A DNA stretch of 8,440 nt from MKRK01 sp001896915 (GTDB lineage Bacteria; Bacillota; Clostridia; Oscillospirales; Acutalibacteraceae): positions 1-8,440 of the forward strand of contig CALJJF010000008.1 of assembly GCA_937973935.1 (NCBI GenBank), given 5' to 3'. Below are positions 1-7,106 of this stretch, one piece after another; position 1 is the stretch's first letter, and each line of letters starts with the position of its first letter. The notes under the pieces are model-generated. The model saw only the letters and a program-made list of their open reading frames with translations, searched no databases and was not told the origin of the DNA. The position numbers and the translations under genes were made by a program.

Positions 1-828
<828 letters not shown>

Positions 829-1076
829 TGTATAAGAAGAACCGAAGTCCTTTTTATCCTATTCAGAGCTATTTGTAGCTCATTTACAATGCGCTAGCAT
901 TGTTTGTACCAGTTTTTCTAAACCGGCACCAAAAATTTTCTTGGAATACTCCAAAAGCTTTTCAATCGCTTCATGTCTCCATCAAGCTCTCTCAAACTCA
1001 TTAAAATTTACGGGTCCATTTTTTCTCATTTGCGCTGTTTAATTTTCAAGGTCCAATTGTCACCTCTTCAAGGCGG
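829..1076 (-). other. rRNA operon leader with processing-type hairpins
   Basis: This is the transcribed leader between the proximal rRNA promoter and 16S. It holds no credible gene. Four hairpins are visible: 837-852, a 6-bp stem closed by a C(UUCG)G tetraloop on the rRNA strand; 866-881, a 6-bp stem; 887-902, a 6-bp stem with a 4-nt loop; and 909-926, a 7-bp stem with one mismatch. At 1035-1054 the rRNA strand reads GGACCTTGAAAATTAAACAG. It resembles a motif commonly found in clostridial and bacillar rRNA leaders, which I infer to be part of the antitermination or processing region. The pre-16S processing stalk cannot be closed here because its 3' partner lies outside the window. Confidence 0.6.
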
Positions 1077-1082
1077 AAACAT

Positions 1083-1111
1083 ATCTTACCACAAACTGTT
1101 TGGTTTGTCAA
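1083..1111 (-). promoter_or_regulatory. rRNA promoter, copy 1 (proximal to 16S)
   Basis: On the minus strand the -35 is TTGACA (1106-1111, perfect) and the -10 is TAAGAT (1083-1088), with a spacer of exactly 17 nt. Transcription would start near 1076, about 250 nt before mature 16S. This is the first of four tandem copies. Confidence 0.9.
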
Positions 1112-1142
1112 GAAGTTTTTTTCCTATCGAAGCAGGAATTGT

Positions 1143-1171
1143 ATCTTACCACAAACGTTTCTGTTTGTCAA
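1143..1171 (-). promoter_or_regulatory. rRNA promoter, copy 2
   Basis: On the minus strand the -35 is TTGACA (1166-1171) and the -10 is TAAGAT (1143-1148), with a 17-nt spacer. It lies exactly 60 bp upstream of copy 1 and shares flanking sequence with it on both sides. Confidence 0.9.
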
Positions 1172-1204
1172 GAAGTTTTTCAATTCCTTTTGAGGCGGAA
1201 TTGT

Positions 1205-1233
1205 ATCTTATCACAAACTTCGTGGCTTGTCAA
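1205..1233 (-). promoter_or_regulatory. rRNA promoter, copy 3
   Basis: On the minus strand the -35 is TTGACA (1228-1233) and the -10 is TAAGAT (1205-1210), with a 17-nt spacer. It lies 62 bp upstream of copy 2. The spacer has diverged in the middle but keeps the TTGTGA-type sequence next to the -10. Confidence 0.9.
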
Positions 1234-1270
1234 CAAGATTTTTTCCTTTTCCTCTCGGCGACGCTTATAG

Positions 1271-1299
1271 ATAATATCACAAGACGCAGGGCTTGTCAA
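1271..1299 (-). promoter_or_regulatory. rRNA promoter, copy 4 (distal)
   Basis: On the minus strand the -35 is TTGACA (1294-1299) and the -10 is TATTAT (1271-1276), with a 17-nt spacer. It lies 66 bp upstream of copy 3. It is the most diverged copy, and it abuts an A+T-rich stretch (about 1300-1390) that could act as an UP element for it. Confidence 0.85.
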
Positions 1300-1393
1300 C
1301 AAGAATTTTGTCTATTTTTAGTTTTTTTTAAAATTGTCTAAAATACATGATTATAGCGCAATTTTGTCTTATTTTATTTCTTATTATACTATC

Positions 1394-1422
1394 TTGCATA
1401 CAGAGACATACTTTGTTATAAT
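1394..1422 (+). promoter_or_regulatory. metA promoter
   Basis: The -35 is TTGCAT (1394-1399) and the -10 is TATAAT (1417-1422), with a 17-nt spacer. The start point would be near 1429, leaving only about 14 nt before the ATG. That leader holds the ribosome binding site GGAGGGG (1430-1436) and nothing else, so there is no room for a SAM riboswitch or T-box. Confidence 0.8.
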
Positions 1423-1442
1423 ATTGAACGGAGGGGATCTTG

Positions 1443-2360
1443 ATGCCAATTAAAATACCGAATTCATTGCCTGCAGAGAACACACGTTTACAAGAAAACG
1501 TTTTTGGAATGACAGAGACCCGTGCGCAGCATCAGGATATTCGTCCTTTGAAAATCCTTTTACTCAATTTAATGCCCACAAAGATCGAAACGGAAACCCA
1601 AATTCTGCGGCTGTTGGGTAACTCACCGCTTCAAATCGAAATAGAGCTGTTACAAACGGCTACTTATACATCCAAGAATACCTCGGCAGAGCATTTGGTC
1701 ACTTTCTATAAAACCTTTCAGGATATTAAGGATGAAAAGTTTGACGGCATGATCATCACCGGTGCGCCGGTAGAGTTAATGCAATTTGAGGATGTTGATT
1801 ATTGGAATGAGCTTTGTGAGATTATGGAATGGTCAAAACACAATGTATACTCCACCTTTCACATCTGCTGGGCCGCCCAAGCCGGCTTATATTATCATTA
1901 CGGTATCCCAAAGTATAAATTAAACGAAAAGCTGTCCGGTATCTTTAAACACAGACCTCTGATTTCATCCCACCCATTGATGCGGGGTTTTGATGATACC
2001 TTTTATGTTCCTCATTCCCGATACACCGGCGTGAAACGGGAGGATATCTAAAAGGTGGAAGGTCTTGATATTCTTTCTACCTCAGAAACCTCCGGCATTT
2101 ATATTGTGGCAGACAGGGATTGCAGAAAGTTTTTTATTACGGGTCATTCTGAATATGACAGAGGTACCCTGGCCGGCGAATATTCCCGTGATGTGAACAA
2201 AGGACTAGAGATCAATATTCCCCGCAACTATTTTCCCGCCGATAATCCGGACAGTATTCCCGCCATGCAGTGGAGAAGCCACGCCAGCTTGCTGTATTCA
2301 AACTGGATTAACTTTATTGTGTACCAAAAAACCCCCTTTGATTTGTCACAATTGAAGTGA
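1443..2360 (+). pseudogene. metA: Homoserine O-acetyltransferase MetA, interrupted by one in-frame TAA
   Basis: MetA acylates the hydroxyl of L-homoserine, the first committed step of methionine synthesis. The ATG at 1443 is preceded by GGAGGGG at 6 nt; a TTG one codon earlier is less likely. The reading frame spans 305 codons, the usual family length, and is collinear with MetA throughout, except that codon 203 is TAA (2049-2051). Family catalytic residues are all present at their standard numbers: Cys142 (HICWAAQAG), His235 and Glu237 (TGHSEYD). Glu111 (GAPVE) is the residue reported in Bacillus cereus MetA to favour acetyl-CoA over succinyl-CoA, so I infer the acetyl-CoA type. The TAA separates Cys142 from His235/Glu237, so the 202-residue product should be inactive. 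A GTG at 2055, with GGGAGG at 2038-2043, could allow restart. A one-base substitution, a sequencing error or a genuine recent pseudogene are all possible. The frame ends just before a strong terminator, with no other gene in the operon. Confidence 0.9.
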
Positions 2361-2380
2361 TTCAGTACATTGTATTTTAT

Positions 2381-2417
2381 AAAATAATGAGTGAGGAACA
2401 CCCTCACTCATTATTTT
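2381..2417. terminator. Bidirectional terminator between metA and the GH5 gene
   Basis: A perfect stem of at least 14 bp (2383-2396 with 2402-2415, extendable to 16 bp) has a 5-nt loop and a G+C-rich core, followed by a run of T on the plus strand (to 2420). On the minus strand the stem is followed by TTTTATAAAA. It ends metA and, from the other side, the convergent glycoside hydrolase gene. Confidence 0.9.
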
Positions 2418-2431
2418 TTTGTTATTATATC

Positions 2432-4042
2432 CTATTTAATATCAAAATAATCAACTTTTACGATACCGTTTCTGACAATCAGCTTCAGTTCATGGATGCC
2501 CGCGGGCAGCAATGCTTTTTCTGTCAGAGTTTGTATGTGCCAGCCGTTTTCAATCACTGCCGAACCGGTCAGATTCACTTCGCTGTTCAGCCAAAGCTCT
2601 ATCACGGCATCCATGGTCTCTGCCGCAATGTGGGCAGAGAGGTCAATGAATTGATCTTCTGTAGCGTTAACCTCGTATTTCACCCAGTCGCCTGCCTGCA
2701 AGGAGATATATAACCGCTCATTTTCCGGCATATGGTTCGACGGGTCGGAATCAAACTGGGGTAGCTCGTCATCCTTGCCACAGATAAACTTAACGTTCAA
2801 TCCCTCTTCCCGTCTGAAATTAACGTTTGTAGCAACCTTATCTCTGAAATAATAGGACTGTCCCACACCGTGAAGCTGGTAATATTCTGCTTGAATACGG
2901 AAAGGAGCACGGCGAAATAAAGCATTGAGTACTTCCTGATTGTATTCACAGTTTTCAAATTTAATGTTTTCCAATAATTCGTTTAAAATACTTTCTGCCT
3001 CATCTGCAGAAAGCTGAATATCACCTTTGGCATGATTCCCTAGTTTATCCCATCCTTCAGGAACCTTGATGGAGCAGGGGTTGTTTTTCGCGGCAAGCTT
3101 TTTCCATGGCCAGAAGCACCATGAGATATTATAATCCTCCAGCATCTGAAAGGAGCCCTGATACCAATCCAGCGTGTTTTCGCCGCTTTCACCCATCCAC
3201 AATGGCAAATTCAGCGTTTCTCTGATGTTCAGGTAGTCCCGTACAAAACGATAATCAATGGGACACCAGTATTTGTGGAACTGAATAACCATATTGTCAT
3301 CGTGCTTTTCTGTAAATATTCTAAAATCCGTTGCCCAATTGGAGCATTCTAAAATAATTAGATGGTTGTTGTCAACCTCTCTGATGGCTTTGATGATCTT
3401 TTTATAAACATCGATCAATTTATCATGATATTGCTTATGTTCTTTCGGCACTGGCTCGTTCAATAAATCATAACCACCGATGATGGTCCTGTCCTTATAA
3501 CGTTCGGCTAGAGATTTCCAGAAGAAAACCGTCAGTTCCACGTTTTCATTGTCGGCAAATAGATCCGGGTAATTATTCAAAGAATCATCAATATTGGTTC
3601 CTGTCTGTCCGCCCGGCGCACCGTGCAGGTCCAGAATACAGTAGATGCCATACTTTTCACACCAGTCAAGGGTTCTGTCTATGATTTTTATGTGGTTTTC
3701 ATCAAACACTCTGTCATTGTTCATAAAAACACGGTAGTTCAACGGAAGACGGATGGAATTAAATCCTTCTTCTTTGATCTTTTTAATGTCGCTTTCCATG
3801 GTATAGGTATTAAAATAGGTTTCCCAAAACTTGTTTGCTTTTTCTTCTCCCAACAGTTCGGAAAATACCTTTTCCATGATATGATGCTTTCCCAAGGAAT
3901 GGGGAACTTTCCACATATAAGCTTCCGGCAAAAACCAATTGCCCAAGTTAATGCCCCGTAAAAAAACCTCTTCCCCTGCACCGTTGACGAGTTTTGTTCC
4001 TTTTGCTTTTAAAAAACCGTTTACATTCAGTGTTCCTGTCAT
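2432..4042 (-). CDS. GH5 family glycoside hydrolase with C-terminal CBM6/35-like domain
   Basis: This is a predicted retaining beta-glycosidase of the cellulase (GH5) superfamily. The start is the ATG at 4040-4042, because GGAGGG lies 7 nt upstream. The product has 536 residues. Residues 1-370 form the TIM barrel. The expected conserved residues are visible: Arg98 (IRLP), His140 (LDLHG), Asn195-Glu196 (LLNEP, acid/base), His256 and Tyr258 (QFHKYW), Glu285 (WMGESG, nucleophile) and Trp311. Residues 382-536 look like a CBM6/CBM35-type beta-sandwich, from IQAEYY to the final VKVDYFDI, with GDWVKYEV in between. There is no signal peptide or anchor after this start, so the enzyme is predicted to be cytoplasmic, acting on imported oligosaccharides or glycosides. 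The early LRGINLGNWF motif recalls the exo-beta-1,3-glucanase side of the family, so endoglucanase, beta-glucanase or glucosidase activity cannot be separated by eye. It is a single-gene unit; no transporter or regulator is adjacent. Confidence 0.9.
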   Translation of the reverse strand: MTGTLNVNGFLKAKGTKLVNGAGEEVFLRGINLGNWFLPEAYMWKVPHSLGKHHIMEKVFSELLGEEKANKFWETYFNTYTMESDIKKIKEEGFNSIRLPLNYRVFMNNDRVFDENHIKIIDRTLDWCEKYGIYCILDLHGAPGGQTGTNIDDSLNNYPDLFADNENVELTVFFWKSLAERYKDRTIIGGYDLLNEPVPKEHKQYHDKLIDVYKKIIKAIREVDNNHLIILECSNWATDFRIFTEKHDDNMVIQFHKYWCPIDYRFVRDYLNIRETLNLPLWMGESGENTLDWYQGSFQMLEDYNISWCFWPWKKLAAKNNPCSIKVPEGWDKLGNHAKGDIQLSADEAESILNELLENIKFENCEYNQEVLNALFRRAPFRIQAEYYQLHGVGQSYYFRDKVATNVNFRREEGLNVKFICGKDDELPQFDSDPSNHMPENERLYISLQAGDWVKYEVNATEDQFIDLSAHIAAETMDAVIELWLNSEVNLTGSAVIENGWHIQTLTEKALLPAGIHELKLIVRNGIVKVDYFDIK

Positions 4043-4081
4043 TGATAACCCTCCAAATTCAATTTGCATAGCTAAAAATAT

Positions 4082-4109
4082 ACTATAAAAATTCCAAAAA
4101 TACAAGCAA
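4082..4109 (-). promoter_or_regulatory. Candidate promoter of the GH5 gene
   Basis: On the minus strand, TTGCTT (4104-4109) and TATAGT (4082-4087) are separated by 16 nt. The start site would be about 30 nt before the ATG. The surroundings are very A+T rich, so chance matches are common, and this call is tentative. Confidence 0.4.
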
Positions 4110-4200
4110 TAATATGAAAAAATATAAAAGAATATCAGCTTATTATCTGCAAAAACTAATGATGAGAAGAAAGCAGAAAAAGATATCATCAGGAAAGGAA

Positions 4201-4407
4201 ATGAAGAATTTCATGTATCATCAGAGTTTTGGCATGGAATTGCCAATGGGTTTTGCCGCTGCGCTTGCAAAAAACATGGACGCCATGACCTATTTTGCAT
4301 TACTGCCCAAAGAAAAACAGATGGAAATTATAAGCGGTACCCATAGAGTTCATTCTAAAAAAGAAATGCAGGTATATGTGGATTCACTTACAGAGCTGGT
4401 CCACTGA
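4201..4407 (+). CDS. Small conserved-looking protein, possibly distantly YdeI/OmdA-like
   Basis: This gene encodes a 68-residue soluble protein. I chose the ATG at 4201 because AGGA lies 6 nt upstream (4191-4194). An in-frame ATG at 4114 would give 97 residues but has no ribosome binding site and adds a Lys/Arg-rich tail. Residues 17-63 read as helices: a short segment with Leu-Pro-Met-Gly, then ALAKNMDAMTYFALLP, a Lys/Glu-rich turn, then IISGTHRVHSKKEM and VYVDSL. The pattern A-L-x2-N-x2-A-x3-F-x2-L, followed by I-x3-T-x6-EM, recalls short Firmicutes proteins and more loosely the C-terminal helices of YdeI/OmdA proteins. That resemblance is from memory, not a search. There are no membrane segments, Cys or catalytic motif. 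The gene is divergent from the GH5 gene and convergent with pnp, whose terminator it shares. Its function is unknown. Confidence 0.65.
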   Translation: MKNFMYHQSFGMELPMGFAAALAKNMDAMTYFALLPKEKQMEIISGTHRVHSKKEMQVYVDSLTELVH

Positions 4408-4429
4408 TTAAAAACCACTGTAAGCAGAA

Positions 4430-4465
4430 AAACGCCGGGATGAAGCATGCTTCATTCCGGCGTTT
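4430..4465. terminator. Bidirectional terminator between the small ORF and pnp
   Basis: A long hairpin pairs about 4430-4446 with 4449-4465, broken only by one G-T pair, with the loop at the central CATG. TTTT follows after one G on the plus strand, and TTTTT lies on the minus side. It sits directly beyond the pnp stop codon (4469-4471) and 23 nt after the small ORF, so it serves both. Confidence 0.88.
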
Positions 4466-4468
4466 GTT

Positions 4469-6670
4469 TTATTTATTGTCTGTTCCCTGTGGTCTTCTGG
4501 GCGGTCTGTTGTTGTTAAAGGGTCTGGGTGCGGGACGACGGGGAGCGTCGGAAACCTCGTTTTCAGGTACCGCACCTTCCACTTCGATCAAAGCCTGACG
4601 GCGGGAAAGATTGAGTCTTCCCTGATCATCAATTTCAGTCACCTTAACAATAACTTCATCGCCTATGTTGACAACATCCTCGACCTTTTCGATCCGTCTG
4701 ATGTCAAGCTGGCTGATATGAACCAAGCCCTCTTTTCCGGGAGCAATTTCAACAAATGCGCCAAAGCTCATCAAACGGGTTACCTTACCTTTAAAGATAG
4801 CACCGACCTCGGGGTCATTGGCTATGGTTTCAATGATCTGCAGGGCACGCTTTGCATCGTCAATATTGATGGAAGAAATGAAAACACGTCCATCCTCTTC
4901 GATATCAATTTTACAATCGCAGTCCGCACATATTTTTTGAATGACCTTACCGCCGGAACCGATCACCTCGCGGATTTTGTCCACTTCGATTTTGGTTGTC
5001 AGCATTTTCGGTGCATATTTAGAAAGCTCTGCTCTCGGTGCGGGAATTGCCTTTAACATAATCTCGTCTAAGATATAAAGACGTGCCTTGTGTGTTTTTT
5101 CCAGGGCTTCCTTAATGATTTCGGGAGTCAGTCCTTCAATCTTCAGGTCCATCTGAATGGCTGTGATGCCTTTATGAGTACCTGCAACCTTAAAGTCCAT
5201 GTCGCCGAAGAAATCTTCAAGACCCTGGATGTCAACCATTGTCATGAATCGGTCGCCTTCCGTCACAAGACCACAGGAGATACCGGCAACGGGAGCCTTG
5301 ATGGGAACCCCGGCGTCCATCAGTGCCAGCGTAGAGCCACAGATTGCGCCTTGTGAGGTAGAACCGTTGGAGGATACAACCTCAGAAACAAGACGGTAGG
5401 AATACGGAAATTCTTCTTCGGAAGGAATCACAGGAACGAGCGCACGCTCGGCCAGTGCACCGTGACCGATTTCACGGCGTCCGGGACCACGGCTGGGTCT
5501 TGTTTCACCCACAGAATAAGACGGGAAATTATAATGATGCATATAACGCTTGGAATCTTCTTCATCAATGCCGTCCAAAATCTGGGCGTCACGAACCTGA
5601 CCAAGTGTTGCGATTGTCAACACCTGTGTCTGTCCCCGTGTAAAGAGTCCTGAACCGTGGGCACGAGGAAGCAGACCCACCTCGGAAGCCAGCGGGCGGA
5701 TTTCATCAATCCCTCTGCCGTCCACACGTTTGCCATCGTCCAGCAACCAGCGGCGAACAACATATTTCTGAATTTTGTATAAGCACTCATCGATTTTTCC
5801 AATTTGGTCAGCATAAATCTCATCAAACTGTGCGTGTGCTTTTTCATAGACAGGTTTTAATCTAGTATCGCGAATCCGCTTGTCGTCTGTATCCAAAGCC
5901 AAACGGACATCGTCAATCACAAAGGCTTTGATGGCTTCGTACATTTCCGGTGCCGGATCATTGGATGGGAATTCCACCTTTTCTTTGCCGATTTGTGCTC
6001 TCATTTCATTGATAAATGCAACAATTCTCTGATTTTCCGCATGAGCCAGCATGATACCGTCAAACATGACTTCATCGGATACCTGATTTGCACCTGCTTC
6101 AATCATTGCCACAACATTGGCTGTGGATGAAACAGTTACCAGCATCTCTGATTTTTCGTATTGCTCAGCAGTAGGATTGAGAACCAATTGCCCGTCTACA
6201 TAACCCACTTCAACACCGCTGATGGGGCCGTTCCACGGAATATTGGAAATTGTGATAGCAGCGGAAGTACCGATCATAGCGGCAACTTCGGGAGAACAAT
6301 CCGGATCAACGGACATTACAGTACAAACCACCGAAACATCGTTACGCATATCCTTGGGGAACAGCGGACGGATCGGACGGTCAATCAAACGGGAAGCCAA
6401 GATGGCTTTGTCCGTCGGGCGGCCTTCACGGCGGGAAAATGAGCCGGGAATACGGCCTACAGAGTATAACTTTTCTTCAAAGTCAACAGACAACGGGAAA
6501 AAGTCAATCCCGTCACGGGGTTTAGCAGCCATAGTAACAGCGCATAGTACGCAGGTTTCACCGTAGCGAACCAATACAGAACCGTTTGCCAGTTGTGCAA
6601 GTTTACCGGTCTCGATTTGCAGCGGACGACCGGCCAATTCGGTTTCGAAAACCTTATAGTTTTCAAACAT
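4469..6670 (-). CDS. pnp: Polynucleotide phosphorylase (PNPase)
   Basis: PNPase degrades RNA processively from the 3' end using phosphate, releasing nucleoside diphosphates. It forms a cytoplasmic homotrimer, often associated with the RNA degradosome. The start ATG (6668-6670) has GGAGGT 5 nt upstream. At 733 residues the product has the normal length. Domains in order: first RNase PH domain (about 12-145), helical linker domain (about 240-310), second RNase PH domain (about 325-550) with FFGDMDFKVAGT carrying the metal-binding Asp486 and Asp492, KH domain (about 555-615) with the loop GSGG at 571-574, and S1 domain (about 622-692). The last 25 residues are a Pro/Arg/Asn-rich disordered tail that may bind RNA. 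All active-site motifs are intact. The gene follows rpsO, the classical order in many bacteria, with 172 nt between them. In other bacteria PNPase represses its own mRNA; nothing here proves that. Confidence 0.98.
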   Translation of the reverse strand: MFENYKVFETELAGRPLQIETGKLAQLANGSVLVRYGETCVLCAVTMAAKPRDGIDFFPLSVDFEEKLYSVGRIPGSFSRREGRPTDKAILASRLIDRPIRPLFPKDMRNDVSVVCTVMSVDPDCSPEVAAMIGTSAAITISNIPWNGPISGVEVGYVDGQLVLNPTAEQYEKSEMLVTVSSTANVVAMIEAGANQVSDEVMFDGIMLAHAENQRIVAFINEMRAQIGKEKVEFPSNDPAPEMYEAIKAFVIDDVRLALDTDDKRIRDTRLKPVYEKAHAQFDEIYADQIGKIDECLYKIQKYVVRRWLLDDGKRVDGRGIDEIRPLASEVGLLPRAHGSGLFTRGQTQVLTIATLGQVRDAQILDGIDEEDSKRYMHHYNFPSYSVGETRPSRGPGRREIGHGALAERALVPVIPSEEEFPYSYRLVSEVVSSNGSTSQGAICGSTLALMDAGVPIKAPVAGISCGLVTEGDRFMTMVDIQGLEDFFGDMDFKVAGTHKGITAIQMDLKIEGLTPEIIKEALEKTHKARLYILDEIMLKAIPAPRAELSKYAPKMLTTKIEVDKIREVIGSGGKVIQKICADCDCKIDIEEDGRVFISSINIDDAKRALQIIETIANDPEVGAIFKGKVTRLMSFGAFVEIAPGKEGLVHISQLDIRRIEKVEDVVNIGDEVIVKVTEIDDQGRLNLSRRQALIEVEGAVPENEVSDAPRRPAPRPFNNNRPPRRPQGTDNK

Positions 6671-6681
6671 TTTTTACCTCC

Positions 6682-6842
6682 AAAAATTTTATTTCTAAAG
6701 GTCTGACAATAGTTTAGCAATAAATACATAACCCGAAGCATCGGATGATCTATTCACTGCTAAAACCTGTCCAGACCATAAAGACAAACATTGCAAAAAC
6801 GGAATAAAGCAGGCAAGTGTAAGCCCGCCTGCTTCATTGTTA
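6682..6842 (-). other. rpsO-pnp intergenic leader
   Basis: This holds the hairpin listed at 6807-6834, a small 4-bp hairpin CCGA-TGCT-TCGG on the minus strand (about 6733-6744), then an A+T-rich stretch up to the pnp ribosome binding site at 6676-6681. I see no convincing sigma-A promoter for pnp. The gene is probably read through from rpsO, or from a weak promoter I cannot call. Confidence 0.5.
6807..6834 (-). terminator. Hairpin after rpsO (attenuating terminator or RNase processing site)
   Basis: On the minus strand AAGCAGGC pairs with GCCTGCTT (8 bp, 12-nt loop), 8 nt after the rpsO stop. The following sequence is only moderately T rich (TTATTCCGTTTTTGC). A leaky terminator, or an RNase III-type site separating rpsO from pnp as in E. 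coli, fits better than a full stop. Confidence 0.6.
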
Positions 6843-7106
6843 TTACTTACGAATTCCCAGCTTGCCGATAATGGAACGATATCTCTCAATGTCGTTTTTC
6901 ATTAAATAAGCAAGTAAATTCCGTCTGTGACCAACCATTTTCAGAAGGCCGCGACGTGAGTGATGGTCCTTTTTGTGAACCTTCAGATGCTCGGTAAGCT
7001 CATTGATGCGGGTAGTCAGAAGCGCAATCTGGACTTCCGGTGAACCGGTGTCGCCTTCATGCTTCGCATAGGTTTCTATGACTTCTTTTTTTGTGTCTTT
7101 TAACAT
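6843..7106 (-). CDS. rpsO: 30S ribosomal protein S15
   Basis: S15 is a primary binder of the central domain of 16S rRNA (helices 20-22) and nucleates assembly of the 30S platform. The chosen start is ATG (7104-7106), with AGAGGT 7 nt upstream (7114-7119). An in-frame GTG three codons earlier lies inside the ribosome binding site and is rejected. The 87-residue product has the family length within one or two residues. Visible conserved segments are GDTGSPEVQIA (18-28), KDHHSRRGL (46-54; His49 and Ser50 belong to the rRNA-contacting loop) and RRNLLAYL (61-68). It is the first gene of the rpsO-pnp unit. In several bacteria S15 represses its own translation by binding the mRNA leader, and this leader is structured. 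Confidence 0.98.
   Translation of the reverse strand: MLKDTKKEVIETYAKHEGDTGSPEVQIALLTTRINELTEHLKVHKKDHHSRRGLLKMVGHRRNLLAYLMKNDIERYRSIIGKLGIRK

Larger units (their letters stand above)
1066..1310 (-). repeat. Four tandem copies of a 60-66 bp promoter cassette
   Basis: The region is a direct-repeat array of four units with periods of 60, 62 and 66 bp. Each unit carries TTGACA, a 17-nt spacer and a TAAGAT-like -10. The adjoining TACAATTCC-type sequence and a T-rich block (seen on the plus strand) also recur between copies 1, 2 and 3. Copies 1 and 2 are most alike and copy 4 the least. I infer expansion by local duplication, giving several starts for one rRNA operon. The units contain no open reading frame of note. 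Confidence 0.85.

Noticed and set aside
1066..1310. The regularly spaced repeats looked at first like a short CRISPR array or iteron cluster.
   Set aside because: Every unit contains a complete TTGACA-17-TAAGAT-type promoter facing the 16S gene, the units differ in both repeat and spacer parts, and no cas gene or replication gene is near.
973..1341. A 122-codon plus-strand ORF running antisense through the rRNA promoter array.
   Set aside because: It translates the promoter repeats, has no ribosome binding site and gives a low-complexity, Ser/Phe-rich protein.
1350..1355. A TATAAT on the minus strand that could be a fifth rRNA promoter.
   Set aside because: There is no acceptable -35 hexamer 16-18 nt upstream, and it does not share the repeat cassette.
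2049..2051. An alternative genetic code or stop-codon recoding to explain the TAA in metA.
   Set aside because: pnp, rpsO and the 42-codon ORF all end at TAA as true stops, and I see no recoding element near 2049.
4043..4189. A 49-residue N-terminal extension of the GH5 protein with a Phe/Tyr-rich hydrophobic stretch that mimics a signal anchor.
   Set aside because: There is no ribosome binding site before 4189, the stretch is the translation of an A+T-rich promoter region, and the ATG at 4042 has a strong GGAGGG.
4718..6566. Several plus- and minus-strand ORFs of 60-114 codons overlapping pnp.
   Set aside because: They are shadows of the pnp frame, with no ribosome binding sites and no recognisable protein features.
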